Source: Aegilops tauschii subsp. strangulata
Lineage: Eukaryota; Streptophyta; Magnoliopsida; Poales; Poaceae
Assembly: GCF_002575655.3 (NCBI RefSeq)
Contig: NC_053037.3
Location: 248,777,135 to 248,841,134 of the forward strand
Direction: 5' to 3'
Length of the DNA stretch: 64,000 bases
In this document: in pieces, positions 21,674 to 33,263 of the stretch
Numbering within the stretch: position 1 is the stretch's first letter
Layout: the number at the start of each line of letters is the position of its first letter
The notes under the pieces: generated by a model
Database searches by the model: none
Seen by the model: only the letters and a program-made list of their open reading frames with translations
Told to the model about the DNA's origin: nothing
Made by a program: the position numbers and the translations under genes

Positions 21674-22592
21674 TGATGAGGACATCAATACAATTATTAC
21701 ACCCACAGTCCCTGCTGCTATACATACTGGACCAATTACTAGAGCTCGCGCACGCCAATTAAATTACCAGGTACTTTCGTTTCTTGCTAATGATTCTAAT
21801 GTTCATGAGAATATGATGCTGCCTAAATTGGATACATTTGTTTTGCTTACAAATGAAGGGCCTAGCTTTGAGAAGGATGAACATTGGAGCAAGAACAAGC
21901 ATGGAGATGATGGCATGCGCATGGGGAACAAGAACGGAGTTACAAGTGATGATTTCAGGACGTTGAAGCCACCATAATGCGTGCATGAAGCCTTGGACGA
22001 AATATACAAGATGCTACTTCATAACTTTCGTCCAGAGGCTATTCTAGGTGCTGCGTCACCTTATTATTGGGCCAGGCCCATGTAATTTCGAAATACATAA
22101 GTATAGGCTGTTTTTAGAGTCCGTATGTGTGGGGAAACAAGAGATAGGGTTGGTTTCGGACCCCTTCCTCAAGGGCCACGAAATTCCCCCCCCTCTTCCT
22201 CCATATATACAGCCCTTAGGGCGTCGTTTAGACTTTGGGTTTTGTTTAGATTAAAAGTTCGCCATAGCTGCAACTTCGCGTACTTCGTTTGTGTTCAGCG
22301 ACCAGACAAAGGCGTCACAGAACCCCACCTTGATCAATAAAGCTTTCATCTTATATTCGCAATATCCAGATTGCAATCTCAGTTTCTTGCCTGTTCTTCG
22401 TTTGCTCGCAGGAAACAGACCCTCGTGGTCAGGTTGATCGTGCTCCGGCGTGGTCGATAACCTCTCGGAGTTGGTTTAGCGATTGCTAAGGCGCGACGTC
22501 CTCGCACGTTCGTAGTCGGATCGTCAAAGTCGACTTCCATCAAAGCGATATTCATCATCTCATCGAAAGACGGGACACCTTTGCCTCTATCA
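21674..22592 (+). mobile_element. Solo LTR of the chromovirus-like Gypsy family
   Basis: 919 bp, TGATGAGGACATC...GCCTCTATCA, flanked by TACGG. It matches the 5' LTR at 31360-32276 and the inverse solo LTR at 51587-52497. A solo LTR with intact TSD is the product of intra-element LTR-LTR recombination. Its first 300 bp carry the roughly 100-codon extension of the pol frame. A TATA-like CATATATAC lies near 22202. Confidence 0.9.
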
Positions 22593-24236
22593 TACGGCGC
22601 CGATGATTCGTGGCGCTCTCCACTTCCGAGTTGGTAACGGACATATTCTCCGAACCCTCGGCCAAAGGACGGTTCGGCACTGTTCCTATATCGGCTTCCG
22701 CCTCTCCAACGGGGTCTATAACCCGGGCGTTGGGAGTACGGCTGGCTGGACCCTCGGGCTTAGTCCGGCGAACCTTTTTCCTGGTACCAAACAAACATAC
22801 AAGTTACTGTTGGATGTGACTACTAAAGTATACCTTCAAATCCTTACCTCTTTGACGAGGGACCGGTCGTGTCTTCACCGACCTTCCTTTTGGAAGCCTT
22901 TCTCGACGCCGGAGCCACTCTCTTTGGAGCCGCCCCCAGAGTAGCGTGATGCGCCGAACGCCTCCCCTGTGGACCACGAGATAGTGCGATGGGTGAGGCA
23001 GTGCGAGGAAGCTCTTGCGTGTGAGATTTTCTCTTGATGACTTACGTGGGAAGCAGGAAGAAGACCAGGGTAATCGGCGATAATGGCCACTTCCGTGCCA
23101 TCGTAGCTCGCCTGGTAAAACACCACTTCCGCGAGTACCACGAATATATCCGGATCTTCTTCGAACCCAGGATCCAGCTCCCGGTTGTAGTTCTCAGGCT
23201 GTGGGGCGGGGCTGTGAAACCCCTCGGTGATTTTCCGCCAATGCTGTCATAAGCGAATTAGAAATTTATCAAAGGTAATCCGGGAGGCAGAATGAGTAGA
23301 GCAGAAGGATTGGGGCTTACCCAACTGAGAGGATTATACATAGAATATCCATCTCTGCGATTGATGCGAAGAAATTCCTCTTCCTCCCCTTGGAACATCT
23401 CGCCCAGTATCTTGGCTAGAGCGGCAGGGGTTTCCGGACCTTTCTGACCACAGCGGGAGGCGTCGTCCTCCCCGTTGTAGTGCCACATCGGGAACCCTCT
23501 ATATTGAAGCGGCTGAACCCCTCATACTAGGGAGATCGCCACTACCTCAACCATTGTCAATCCGGACTGGGCGGGCGTCTTTATCTTGCCCAGGAGCTGA
23601 TGAACCTCCGCACTCTCATCCTCTTGAAGACTCCGGGGATGCCAACTATGGCGTTTCTTTAGCAGGACGCTTGCAAATTCAGGGAGACCCTTTTGAACTG
23701 GGTCGGGAAGTGCAACGTCCTCGATGTAGAACCATTAGGAAGGCCATTCCTTTGCTGCCCTCCTTGGTGTGCCGGACAGGTATCCGGTATCGGCGATGCG
23801 CCACACTTCGGCCCCGCCACTTCAAATATTGACCCCTCGTGGTTGCGTGGGACAAGACAGAACAATTTTCTCCACAGTTCGAAATGGGCTTCAACACCCA
23901 GAAATAACTCGCATAGAGCAGAGGCGGGAGTGAAGTTGTGCAGCTGGAGGCCATAATATTCCAGAAGCCCTCGGAGGAACGGATGGACGGGAAATCCAAC
24001 GCCTCTTAGCAGGTAGGGGACAAAGCACACTCGCTCCCCCCGGATGGATTCGGGAAGTCCTCCGCCTGAGTCACGCCATTGAAGGAGGCCAACCCTGCTC
24101 GGACAGGGACCAGATCCGCGGGAGGAAGAAATCCCTGCGTTTGCAACTTTGCTAGTTGACTATGAGTCACGGAGCACTTCTCCCACTCGCTTCTCTTTGG
24201 GCTGGAGCGGGAGGAGGAGCTGGGAATGCTAGCCAT
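22593..24236 (-). pseudogene. Fatima-like antisense gene, N-terminal part (putative gypsy-type transposon domain, PF04195-like)
   Basis: On the minus strand an ATG at 24236 opens MASIPSSSSRSSPKRSEWEK followed by a Q/A/L-rich segment reading LQTQGFLPPADLVPVRAGLA. Reading shifts frame near 24010 to FVPYLLRGVGFPVHPFLRGL...HFELWRKLFCLVPRN, then continues in pieces to about 22600 (MVLAEVVFYQASYDGTEVAI; basic Ser/Lys-rich stretch). The LRGxGFPxHPFLRGLL and HFELWRKLF motifs are those of the antisense proteins of Triticeae Gypsy elements (Pfam PF04195, from memory). Function is unknown. At least one frame shift, one LTR insertion and one fold-back LTR insertion break it. Confidence 0.7.
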
Positions 24237-24526
24237 GATGGAATGGTTTCTCCTGGCAGTCTCTGGGGATTTTCTCGGCGCAGTGTCGCCTGGATCTAAG
24301 ATCCAGTATCTTTAAATAGGCGTTCTGCCATGTGTGGACGGGGTGTTATTCGCAAAAATACCCTGACTTTCCGCATTCGCTCGACACGTGGAAGACGAAG
24401 TTATTAGCGCACAGAAGCCGAGGGGAGCGATAATGGATCAACGGTCGAATATATTACTTGGAGAAGGAACCCGCCTTGCAATGCCGAAGACAATCTACGC
24501 GCCGAACACCTCGTCGTTGAAGCCTG

Positions 24527-24539
24527 GTTCGGGGGCTAC
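24527..24539 (+). other. Polypurine tract of the Fatima-like element
   Basis: GTTCGGGGGCTAC directly precedes the 3' LTR start TGAGGG at 24540; it would prime plus-strand DNA. Confidence 0.6.
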
Positions 24540-25016
24540 TGAGGGAGTCCTGGACTAAGGGGTCCTCGGGCGTCTGGCCTGTTAGCCATGGGCCGGACTG
24601 ATGGGCTGTGAAGTCATGAAGGCCGAAGACTATACCCGTGTCCGGACTGGACTCTACTTGGCGTGGAAGGCAAGCTTGGCGACCGACTATGAAGATTCCC
24701 TTTGATGTAACCGACTCCATGTAACCCTAGATCTCTTCGGTGTCTATATAAACCGGAGAGCGTAGTCCGGATAGGGATACTCATTACCATATTCACATAG
24801 GCTAGACTTCTGGGTTTAGCCATTACGATCTCGTGGTAGATCAACTCCTGTAACACTCATATTCATCAATATCAATCAAGCAGGAAGTAGGGTATTACCT
24901 CCATAGAGAGGGCCCGAACCGGGGTAAACATCGTGTCCCCCGTCTCTTGTTACCAACGATCCTAGACGCACAGTTCGGGACCCCCTACCCGAGATCCGCC
25001 GGTTTTGACACCGACA
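24540..25016 (+). repeat. Fatima-like 3' LTR
   Basis: 477 bp, TGAGGGAGTCC...CACCGACA. By eye it differs from the 5' LTR at about 12 substitutions and one single-base gap. It is followed by TSD GTTGC (25017-25021). Confidence 0.92.
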
Positions 25017-25887
25017 GTTGCCTCCATGACAAGGAGGGAGTAGTTCACCCCTGGGGCTGAGGGTACGTACTAGTAGCTATGTGTTTGATCTCTCTCTATC
25101 TCTCGTGATCTTGGTAGGGCACATTCTTGATGTACCATGAGCTTTGTTAATATAGTGGAAGCATATGGTGTTCTTCCCTCTCTATCTTTGTTGTGATGAA
25201 TTGAATCTTGCTCTTTGAGGTTTCATTGTTATCGGATTGAATATTTTGGATTTGAGATCACTTGATGTATGTCTTGCATGCAAATACCCATGGTGACAAT
25301 GGGGTATTCTATTGAGTTACTTGATATATGTTTTGGTAATCAACTTGCGGATTCCCGTGGTGACATTGGGGTAATCTAGGCACAAAGGTTGATACATATT
25401 TTCATCCTACTTTCTCAAATAGGAACTTTGGATGGATTCTTTATCGTACATTGAGGGATGGTTATATGATTAATTATGCTAGCATTGTTGAGAGATTGCG
25501 CTAGTGAAAGTATGAACCCTAGGCCTTGTTCCAAAGCATTGATACACCATTTTGCTCGTTGTTTGCTACTTGTTACCTTGCTGTTTTTTAATTGTTCAAA
25601 TTATAAAAACCTATTTCTACCACCCATATTACACTTGTATCACCATGTCTTCGCCGGACTAGTGCACCTATATAATTGACAACTATATTGGGTGTGTTGG
25701 GGACACAAGAGACTCTTTGTATTTTGATTGTAGGGTTGATTGAGAGAGAACATATTCATCCTACACCTCCCACATATTGATAAACCTTAGGTCATCCACT
25801 TGAGAGAAATTTGTTGTTGTCCTAGAAAACTCTGCACTTGGAGGCCCAACAGAGTCTACAAGAAGAAAATTTGCATATTAGACATTA
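25017..25887 (+). mobile_element. Sabrina/WHAM-like 3' LTR, second part
   Basis: Continuation of 1562-2049. It aligns with 53570-54749: GAGGAGGGAGTnGTTCACCC, the short CT-rich tract, the TTGTATCACCATnTCTTCGC region, and an end reading GTCTACAAGAAGAA...TTAGACATTA where the solo LTR has TAGACATCA. The last bases are mutated. Confidence 0.75.
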
Positions 25888-27052
25888 ACGTCCATGACCA
25901 TGCTGGTTTGGAATAGGGAAGGAGGTAGTCCATGTGAGATTCTAGGATGGTTGAAGCTCTATTGCGCGGCAAAGCAACACCAGGTGGAGATGAGTCGTGA
26001 GGAGAGAAGAGAGAAATGCAAGGAGAGGTGTGTCGGACCTGCCGGTCGCCGTCTAGGAGTGGAGCCAGGGCGGGGTGGCAGTTTTGCTAGACGTCCGCCA
26101 TGCATTGTGCGAGGGTGCAGTCAGAGAAGAGAAACGTGGGCGATGGCACAACACTGAACAAGGGGCCGAGGCTAGGTCAGGGGGCGGCGCGGCAGCGGCT
26201 AGTGCAGCAGATGGTGGCGGAGCTCTGGGCAAGCCATCGGCTCGAGGCGAGGGGAGCAGATGGCCGAGGCGGTGGCCCCATCGAGGGGCGGAGGTCGGGT
26301 GCTGGCGGCGCAGCAGCCCTAGCGAGAGGAGAAGGGGGCCGCTGGAGTCGAGGCAAGGCGACGGAGGCCATGGGGATCGGGCGCACGTGGCTTTCCTTGC
26401 GCGTGGGTATGGCATCGTGATGGGGATCGAGAGGGATTGATTGAGCATGGAGATTTGAGTAGAGGCGGCGCCGTCAGGAGGACTAGAGGGGATCGGGGGA
26501 GTGAGAGAGCTGAGGGAGATGGGGATCGATCGGGCTAGGGTTAATAGGGGCGCGGTTGGGTGTTGCGGGCTGGTTCGGTGGTGAGGAATGGCTAAGCAAA
26601 AGAAAATAAGGGTTCCAATAATTTGAAAAAAAGTCTGAATTCAAATGGAATTGAATGTAAACCAAAAGAGTTAGAACTAGATGTGGAGTTAGAAGTGTCC
26701 AAAATCATGATTTTTGGTGGAGCTTGCGAAAGTGATAAAGGAATTTGTGGCAAAGTTTGGAGGCCAAACTTGAAGTAGTATAGGCATTTTTTTTGCAAGT
26801 GTGTTAGTTGATTCCCAAATAAATGGAATATCATTTTAGCTCCCTAAAATATTGGGAGGATATTATAAATGTTTTAAGAGAAAACACCATGTGCATTTCC
26901 CTCAGTTTAAATGGATCGATCCATACAATTTATTTATTTGAGTTGCAAAATTTAATGACATGATGGCATGATGAAATGATGCAATGCAAAAATAAACATA
27001 AAGCAAGCAATAACTAAAAATTATGAAAATGAATCGGTCTCGGGCTGTCACA
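25888..27052 (-). repeat. 3' LTR fragment of a reverse-oriented LARD/Gypsy element
   Basis: On the minus strand the LTR starts at 27052 with TGTGACAGCCCGAGACCGA, directly after a polypurine tract. It runs about 1.17 kb and is cut at 25887/25888 by the Sabrina-like LTR. It holds a GC-rich block (26030-26480) that opens several meaningless frames. The LTR's far end (TGTAATGCCC in plus orientation) is seen only in the 5' LTR at 39247. Confidence 0.6.
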
Positions 27053-27066
27053 ACTCTCCCCCACTT
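27053..27066 (-). other. Polypurine tract of the reverse element
   Basis: Reverse complement AAGTGGGGGAGAGT, directly before the LTR start at 27052. It sets the minus orientation and shows that the adjacent LTR is the 3' one. Confidence 0.75.
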
Positions 27067-28167
27067 ACAAGAGATCTCGCCCTGAGATCTAAGAATGAGA
27101 AGAGGAAGAGAAAGAGGCACAATTAAGCTGCTTCTTGGACAAATGCATGAGACCAAAGAACCTTGGAGGCTAAAAAACTTGGAAGAAAGGAGAAAACACA
27201 ATGGAGATGAGCAAAATTGAGAGCACTCTGGTAGAAAAGAGGAACAAGGAACACCATGAGAAACTTGTAGGTTGCAAAGACATGAATGAAGAACTCAATG
27301 GATAAGATAGAATATGCAACAAATCCGGTTGAAACGAGATAGACAAGGACAAGAATAATTTGAAAAAACTCTGGTTGAAACGATAAGGAAGGAATGGGAC
27401 ATGAACTTGATAATATGGGATGATAGACCAAAGAGAGCAACAACACAAGGCCTTCGGAATAAATGAATGGGAGCTGGATAGTTGGAATAAAAAGAACGGA
27501 GAAGAAAATAACATCTTCTACCACAAATGAATTGAAAGAGCATCCTTAGGACGAAGGCTTGAACTAGTCATTGAAAACTCAACAACCCAATTATGCTTCA
27601 AATAGCCTTATGGAAAACATCTCAAATCTTTGAGGTGAAATTCTACCACTAACGGAAACAATTGATTGCTTGTGAGCAACAAAGATTTGCCAAACTTCTT
27701 TCGCGGAGATGATAAAGAGCAAGCTTGGGTCATGGATAATCACCACAAATAGCAACAATCCTTCAGAAAGGCTTTAGGTGAAATATAACCCAAGATAACT
27801 CGAACGAAGAAATTGTTGGGTTGAAAATATCTCATTCTTGAGAACTTCTCTTCTAGCCTCCTCATGAATCAAGAATGAATATAACTCGAACGAAGAAATT
27901 GTTGGGTTGAAAATATCTCATTCTTGAGAACTTCTCTTCTAGCCTCCTCATGAATCAAGAATGAATATAACACGACCTCAAAATATAAGGGAGAGGGAAT
28001 TGCACTCCGGAATGCAAGATGAAGAATTGTTTTACTCCTAAAATAAAGCATAGTGCTATTATTAAGGGGTAAACTTGATGGATCTTGACTTCAGAAAGAA
28101 TCTTGAAGAAAACTTCAAGAATGAAAGAAATCTTTGAGTAACCACCATGTAGAGCGTCCATGAAGAA
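27067..28167 (-). mobile_element. Interior of the reverse LARD-like element, part 1 (non-coding)
   Basis: A-rich on the plus strand (GAA/AAGAA words), with no retroviral motif in any frame. It includes an exact 86-bp tandem duplication (27795-27966). The interior continues at 29804-31359 and about 38607-39246 after later insertions. Confidence 0.55.
27795..27966. repeat. Exact 86-bp tandem duplication
   Basis: 27795-27880 and 27881-27966 read identically (start ATAACTCGAACGAAGAAATT, end CAAGAATGAAT) and are followed by a 5-base start of a third copy. No mismatch seen by eye, so the event is recent or an assembly artefact. Confidence 0.92.
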
Positions 28168-29803
28168 TGACGTGGCTTGAATCTACGTCGGTATTTCCCC
28201 AAAGAGGAAGGGATGATGCAGCACAGCTACGGTAAGTATTTACCTCAGTTATGAAACCAAGGTTATCAATCCAGTAGGAGAACCAAGCAACACTATGTAA
28301 ACGGTACCTGCACACAAAGAACAAATACTTGCAACCCGACGCGCAAGAGGGGTTGTCAACCCCTCTTGCGCGTCGGGTTGCAAGTATTTGTTCTTTGTGT
28401 GCTGGTAATCCCTCTATGGTAAAAAGATAGATTAAATTGTATGAGATTGGATAAATAGATCTAGCAAAAACACACAAAAAATAAGTAAAGAAAAAGTGCA
28501 GCAAGGTATTTTTGGGTTTTTTGGAATAATAGATCTGAAAACAATATGATAAAAGATAGATCTGGGGGCTGTAGATTTCACTACTGGCTTCTCTCGAGAA
28601 AATAGCATACGGTGGGTAAACAAATTAATGTTGGGAAATTGATAGAAGAGCAAATAATTATGATCATATCCAAGGCAATGATCATGTATATAGGCATCAC
28701 GTCCAAGATTAGTAGACCGACTCCTGCCTCCATCTACTACTATTACTCCACACATCGACCGCTATCCAGCATGCATCTAGTGTATTAAGTTCACGGAAAA
28801 ACGGAGTAATGCAATAAGAACGATGATATGATGTAGACAAGATCTATTCATGTAGGAATAGACCCAATCTTTTCTTCCTTAATAGCAATGATACATGCGT
28901 GCCTCGCTACCCCTTCTGTCACTGGGTGAGGACACCGCAAGATCGAACCCATCACAAAAGCACCTCTTCCCATTGCAAGAAAAATCAATCTAGTTGGCCT
29001 AACTAAACCAAAGATCCTCAGAAGAAATACGAGGCTATAACAATCATGCATATAAGAGATAGAATAAAACTTAAATAATATTCGTGGATAGATCTGATCA
29101 TAAACTCGCACTTCATCGGATCCCAACAAATAGACCACAAAAAATCATTATATCAAATAGATCTCCAAGAGCATCGAGGAGAACATTGCATTGAGAATCA
29201 AAAAGAGAGAAGAAGCCATCTAGCTATTTCCTACGAACCCATAGGTCTATGGTGAACTACTCACGCATCATCGGAGGAGCACCAATGAGGATGATGAACC
29301 ACTCTGTGATCGTGTTCCGCTCCGACAGAGTGCTGGAATAGGGCTCTAGATTGGATCTTGTGGTTCTGGAACTTACGGCGGCTGGAATTGTGTTTCTATC
29401 GCTCCCCTAGGGTTTCTGGAATATCTTAGTATTTATAGAGCTGAGAGGCGGCGGTGGAGACCTCCATGGCCCTACCACCCATCAGGGCATGCTAGGGGCC
29501 TTTGTTGCGCCCAGGTGGGTGGTGGGCCCCATGGACCTCCCCTCGTGCACTTCCTTGGCTCCCAGGTTATCTTTTGGTCGAAAATAATCTCCAAAAAGTT
29601 TCGCTGCATTTGGACCCCATTTGATATGGATATTCTGCGAAGTAAAAAATAAGAAAAAACAGCAACTGGCCCTGGGCACTATGTCAGTACGTTAGTCCCA
29701 AAAAATTATGTAAATTTGCTATAAAATGAAGGTAAAACATCCAAGAATGATAATATAATAGCATGGAACAATAAAAAATTATAGATACATTGGAGACGTA
29801 TCA
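28168..29803 (-). mobile_element. Solo LTR of a WHAM-like Gypsy family, reverse orientation
   Basis: Minus strand: starts at 29803 with TGATACGTCTCCAATGTATC and ends near 28168. It matches the LTR pieces at 51180-51586, 52503-53039 and 54755-55402 (GAGAGAAGCC...CACCGTnTGCTATTTTC; CGACCGCTATCCAGCATGCA). Retro interior of the host element lies on both sides, hence solo. I could not find a clean 5-bp duplication, because the left end is degenerate. Length is 1636 bp, about 46 bp longer than the other copy because of the palindrome at 28310-28402. Confidence 0.75.
28310..28402. repeat. Perfect 93-bp palindrome (46-bp arms, 1-base centre)
   Basis: 28310-28355 (GCACACAAAGAACAAATACT...) is the exact reverse complement of 28357-28402, centred on the T at 28356. 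The homologous LTR at 51320-51395 has only the left arm in single copy, so the right arm is an insertion specific to this copy. Confidence 0.95.
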
Positions 29804-31359
29804 ATGAGCTCCGGAAAAATAGAAGGGTGATAGAACGGAAGTGAAGGTCGAAAGAACAAGATTGAAGCCTTGCAATGATGTACTTCCAACACCGATAAAG
29901 AAAAGAGATGGAGCTTCTTGATGAGATAAAGGATAAAACTTGGGACTTCGGAGATGACGTAAAGGGAACCGAGACTTTATTCATCATCAACAAAATTCTG
30001 GAAGAGGAATTAAATCACCATGAGGAAACAAGAATAAGAATTATTATATATCTATCCATCATCAAATTAAATTCTTGACAAGCAATGGACTTGGCATACT
30101 ACATATTCTTCTTGCAAGGATTGAGGAGAGGTATGGTGCAAACTTGTAAGGTCTTCAACGAACCACCGGTAGGATTTTTGGAAAGAACGAATGAAATGAT
30201 ACAACAACAAAGGAAGAGGAATCTTGAACGAACTATCGTAAGAATTGAGAACGAATGAAGAAAAGAGAACAAATCGCCGACAAGAATTAGAAAACGAACG
30301 AAGATACTTGAGGGAATTTAGATGCCAGAGAACGAAGAGATGATAGGCTGACTAGAGAATACTTAACAATGCACCAGAAGAATTGGAGAACGGGAGCTGA
30401 AAGGTTGAGAATAAAAATTTCTTCTGTAATGAGGGCCTTTAGAGAATCAAAACAAAAATAACTCATGAAAAGTATTTGGGATGGTCTTGTAAAGAACTTC
30501 TCATGGATTGAAATAATTTGAGAGGATAACATCAACCTTGAACCACGAATCTTCACAAGACGGACCAAGATTTTGGGGAAAACTCTTCTTCGATCTCCAA
30601 TTGTTGAGAATAACGACAAGGAAAACCACCAAAATTATTCAGACACTTTGGAACAATGACAAGAGGAAAAATTAGATTAAGACGAAAGGAATTCAAGAAA
30701 ATCTCAGAGAAGATAATTGACTAATGAGAATTCATTCTTACATCAAACTTTGAAAATAACTCCGGGAAAGATAGAAAAGCCAGGTAAGATCCTAGGAAAA
30801 TCCTATGGGCTAAGGGCCCACTCGAAAGAAATCACCATTGAAACGAATGCTTAGAAGATTTGAATAATTTGAGTGAGGTAGCAACCTCGAAATAGCTTGA
30901 ATGGATTTAAAATGGAAACACGAATCTTCCAAGATATCCATGGGATTCTTGGATAAGAATTTCCAACATGGGATAAAAGAAAGGGATATGATCAATAACG
31001 AGAGCTTGAACTTAGACCACCAGAGAAGAAAACAAGAACGAACAATGTTGAACTTGTAGCTCCTGGGCATATTCACGAGGAATCATTGGATACAATACGG
31101 AAGGAAAAAAGAAACGAATGTTTCGTTGAATAAAAGGACACTTGGTTGAGATTTCTAACTTCGAGAGGAAAAAGGGTGGGACAACGAAGAAGGCAATTAA
31201 GATGGTTCGCAATGGAGTTCTTTTTATTCATCTTAAACAAAGATAGGTCTTGCAATTGGTGAATATGATTGAATTAACTTGAAGAGAAGCACCTCAGATG
31301 GAAGAGAATTGACATGGCAACACTTAGGAATAGCACTCCCACAGAAATATGAGAACAGC
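29804..31359 (-). mobile_element. Interior of the reverse LARD-like element, part 2 (non-coding)
   Basis: A-rich DNA with many GAACGAA/GGAAGA words, continuous in style with 27067-28167. No ORF or motif can be supported. It ends at the insertion of the chromovirus-like element. Confidence 0.5.
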
Positions 31360-32276
31360 CGATGAGGACATCAATACCATTGTTACACCCACAACCCGTG
31401 CTACTATACTTACTGGACCAATTACTAGAGCTCGCGCACGCCAACTAAATTACCAGGTACTTTCGTTTCTTGGTAGTGATTCTAATGTTCATGAGAATAT
31501 GATGCTGCCTAAATTTGATACATTTGTTTTGCTTACAAATGGAGGGCCTAGCTTGCAGAAGGATGAACATTGGAGCAAGAACAAGCATGGAGATGATGGC
31601 ATGCGCAAGGGAAACAAGAACGGAGTTTCAAGTGATGATTTCAGGACTTTGAAGCCACTGTAATGAGTGCATGAAGGCTTGGATAAAATATACAAGATGC
31701 CACTTCAAAAATTTTGTCCAGAGGCTATTATAGGTGATGCGTCACCTTTTTATTGGGCCAGGCCCATATAATTTCGAAATACATAAGTATAGGTTGTTTT
31801 TAGAGTCCGTATGTGTGGGGAAACAAAGTTAGGGTTGGTTTCGGACCCCTCCTACAAGGGGTCACGAAATTCCCCCTACTCCTCCATATATACAGCCCTT
31901 AGGGTGTCGTTTAGACTTTGGATTTTGTTTAGATTAGAACTTAGCCATAGCTGCAACTTCGCGTACTTTGTTTGTGTTCAACGACCAGACCAAGACGTCA
32001 CAGAACCCCACCTTCATTAATAAAGCTTTCCTCTTATATTCACAATATCCAGATTGCAATTTCAGTTTCTTACTTGTTCTTCGTTTGCTTACATTAAATA
32101 GACCTTTGCGGTCAGGTTAATCATGCTCCGGCGTGGCGAATAACCTCTCAGAGTTGGTTTAGCGATTGCTAAGGCGTGACATCCTTGCACGTTCGTAGTC
32201 GGATCGTCAAAGTCTACTCCACCAAAAACGATAGCCACCATCTCATCGAAAGACGGGACAGCTTTGCCTCTATCAA
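31360..32276 (+). repeat. 5' LTR of the chromovirus-like element
   Basis: 917 bp; first base mutated (CGATGAGG for TGATGAGG), end GCCTCTATCA. It is very similar to the solo LTRs at 21674-22592 and 51587-52497. Codons of the pol extension are still open here (31349-31663, GPITRARARQLNYQVLSFLG). Confidence 0.9.
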
Positions 32277-32278
32277 GT

Positions 32279-32298
32279 GGTATCATATTTCCAGGTTG
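32279..32298 (+). other. Primer-binding site (Met-type, diverged)
   Basis: TGGTATCATATTTCCAGG begins 2 bases after the LTR; the first eight bases match initiator tRNA-Met. Confidence 0.6.
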
Positions 32299-33263
32299 CT
32301 CGGTGAGATTTTACAGCTTTCCGTAGTTTAGATGGAGTCTGTTCTTCATACCTACAGTCCACGAAAAAAGCCAAAAAAATTTAGGGATAGTTCATCATAT
32401 CCGAACCAATCTCAGCCTTTGCATAATCTTTTTAGGGTTGCTTTGTTGAATTTGTGGTTGCATCGTCGTGTCTAGTTGCTGGTCTTAGCGTCTAGTCCTT
32501 TAGAGTTTCGAGTTCTGTCACAGTTTGTCACGCCGCCGCCGCACCATCTTCATCGCTGCTGCCATATACCACCACCGCTGCCATATCCTACCACCGCTAC
32601 CATATACCACCACTCGCAATTATCGAAAATATTTTTTTCCTATCCTGTTGTTAGATCCCAGGGAGCGTTTTGAGACACTCGCCATTATAGTGATTTTTTG
32701 TCGCATTTTTTCGTCGTCGCTGCCCTGTTTTCCAAAAAAAAGTCAAAAAAATTTCGTGTCTATCCTGTTACTTTTACTTGGGAAGAGTTTTGAGACACTC
32801 GCCATTATAGTGATTTTCGCAAAAAAAGAGGAGCACAAAAAAAGGAGCAAAAAAAGTTTCAGAGTGGGCTTTCCCCTTGTTTCTGTGCCACGCCGTGATT
32901 TTGTTAGTGTTCTAGGCTCGCGTCTCTAGTATGGTCTAGCCTAGGACCAGCACAGTACCGTCGTTGAGCGTTTATTTAACTTTGCATCTCTGAATTGATT
33001 ATTGCTGACCCTTTTTGCTACCATATTATAAGCCTTCCCAGCTCTACATACATCTACGTCGTGCGTTTGACTCTCCCTGGTAATCGCTCTATCTAAGCTT
33101 TGAGAGTTTTGACTACAATGGTTGCCAATCACCACATGCTGCTTGGTAAGAACTGGTAAGAATTTCAGATTCGCTTGACGGATTTGTGACTTTCCACAAC
33201 ACCACAACCACTTCCTAGTAGTCTATAGGATCGTATTCTTGTGTTTTTCTCTTGCTGCTAACC
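32299..33263 (+). other. Leader of the chromovirus-like element
   Basis: About 1 kb without a supportable ORF. It contains a direct repeat of about 30 bp (GAGACACTCGCCATTATAGT at about 32671 and 32791), each followed by T- or A-rich tracts. A plausible RNA packaging/leader region; function inferred from position only. Confidence 0.5.

Larger units (their letters stand above)
2050..25016 (+). mobile_element. Fatima-like Ty3/Gypsy retrotransposon (Tat/Athila-type), nested
   Basis: Order on the plus strand: 5' LTR 2050-2527, PBS, gag about 2575-3780, protease, reverse transcriptase, RNase H and integrase to 7708, spacer, antisense gene (minus, 24236 down to 8515), polypurine tract, 3' LTR 24540-25016. 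Its own length is about 10 kb; the rest is two later insertions (8724-20742 and 21674-22592). The LTRs differ at about a dozen positions by eye (roughly 2.5 percent), which at the commonly used grass LTR rate of 1.3e-8 per site per year suggests about 1 million years. gag-pol has at least four stops and four frame shifts, so this copy is not autonomous. The family name is from memory. Confidence 0.85.

Noticed and set aside
26053..26448. Overlapping frames of 106-131 codons on both strands
   Set aside because: GC-rich block inside the reverse LTR; no recognisable protein and all frames are open together.
28848..29138. 96-codon minus-strand ORF in the WHAM-like solo LTR
   Set aside because: Not preserved in the sister LTR at 52740-53030 and has no motif.
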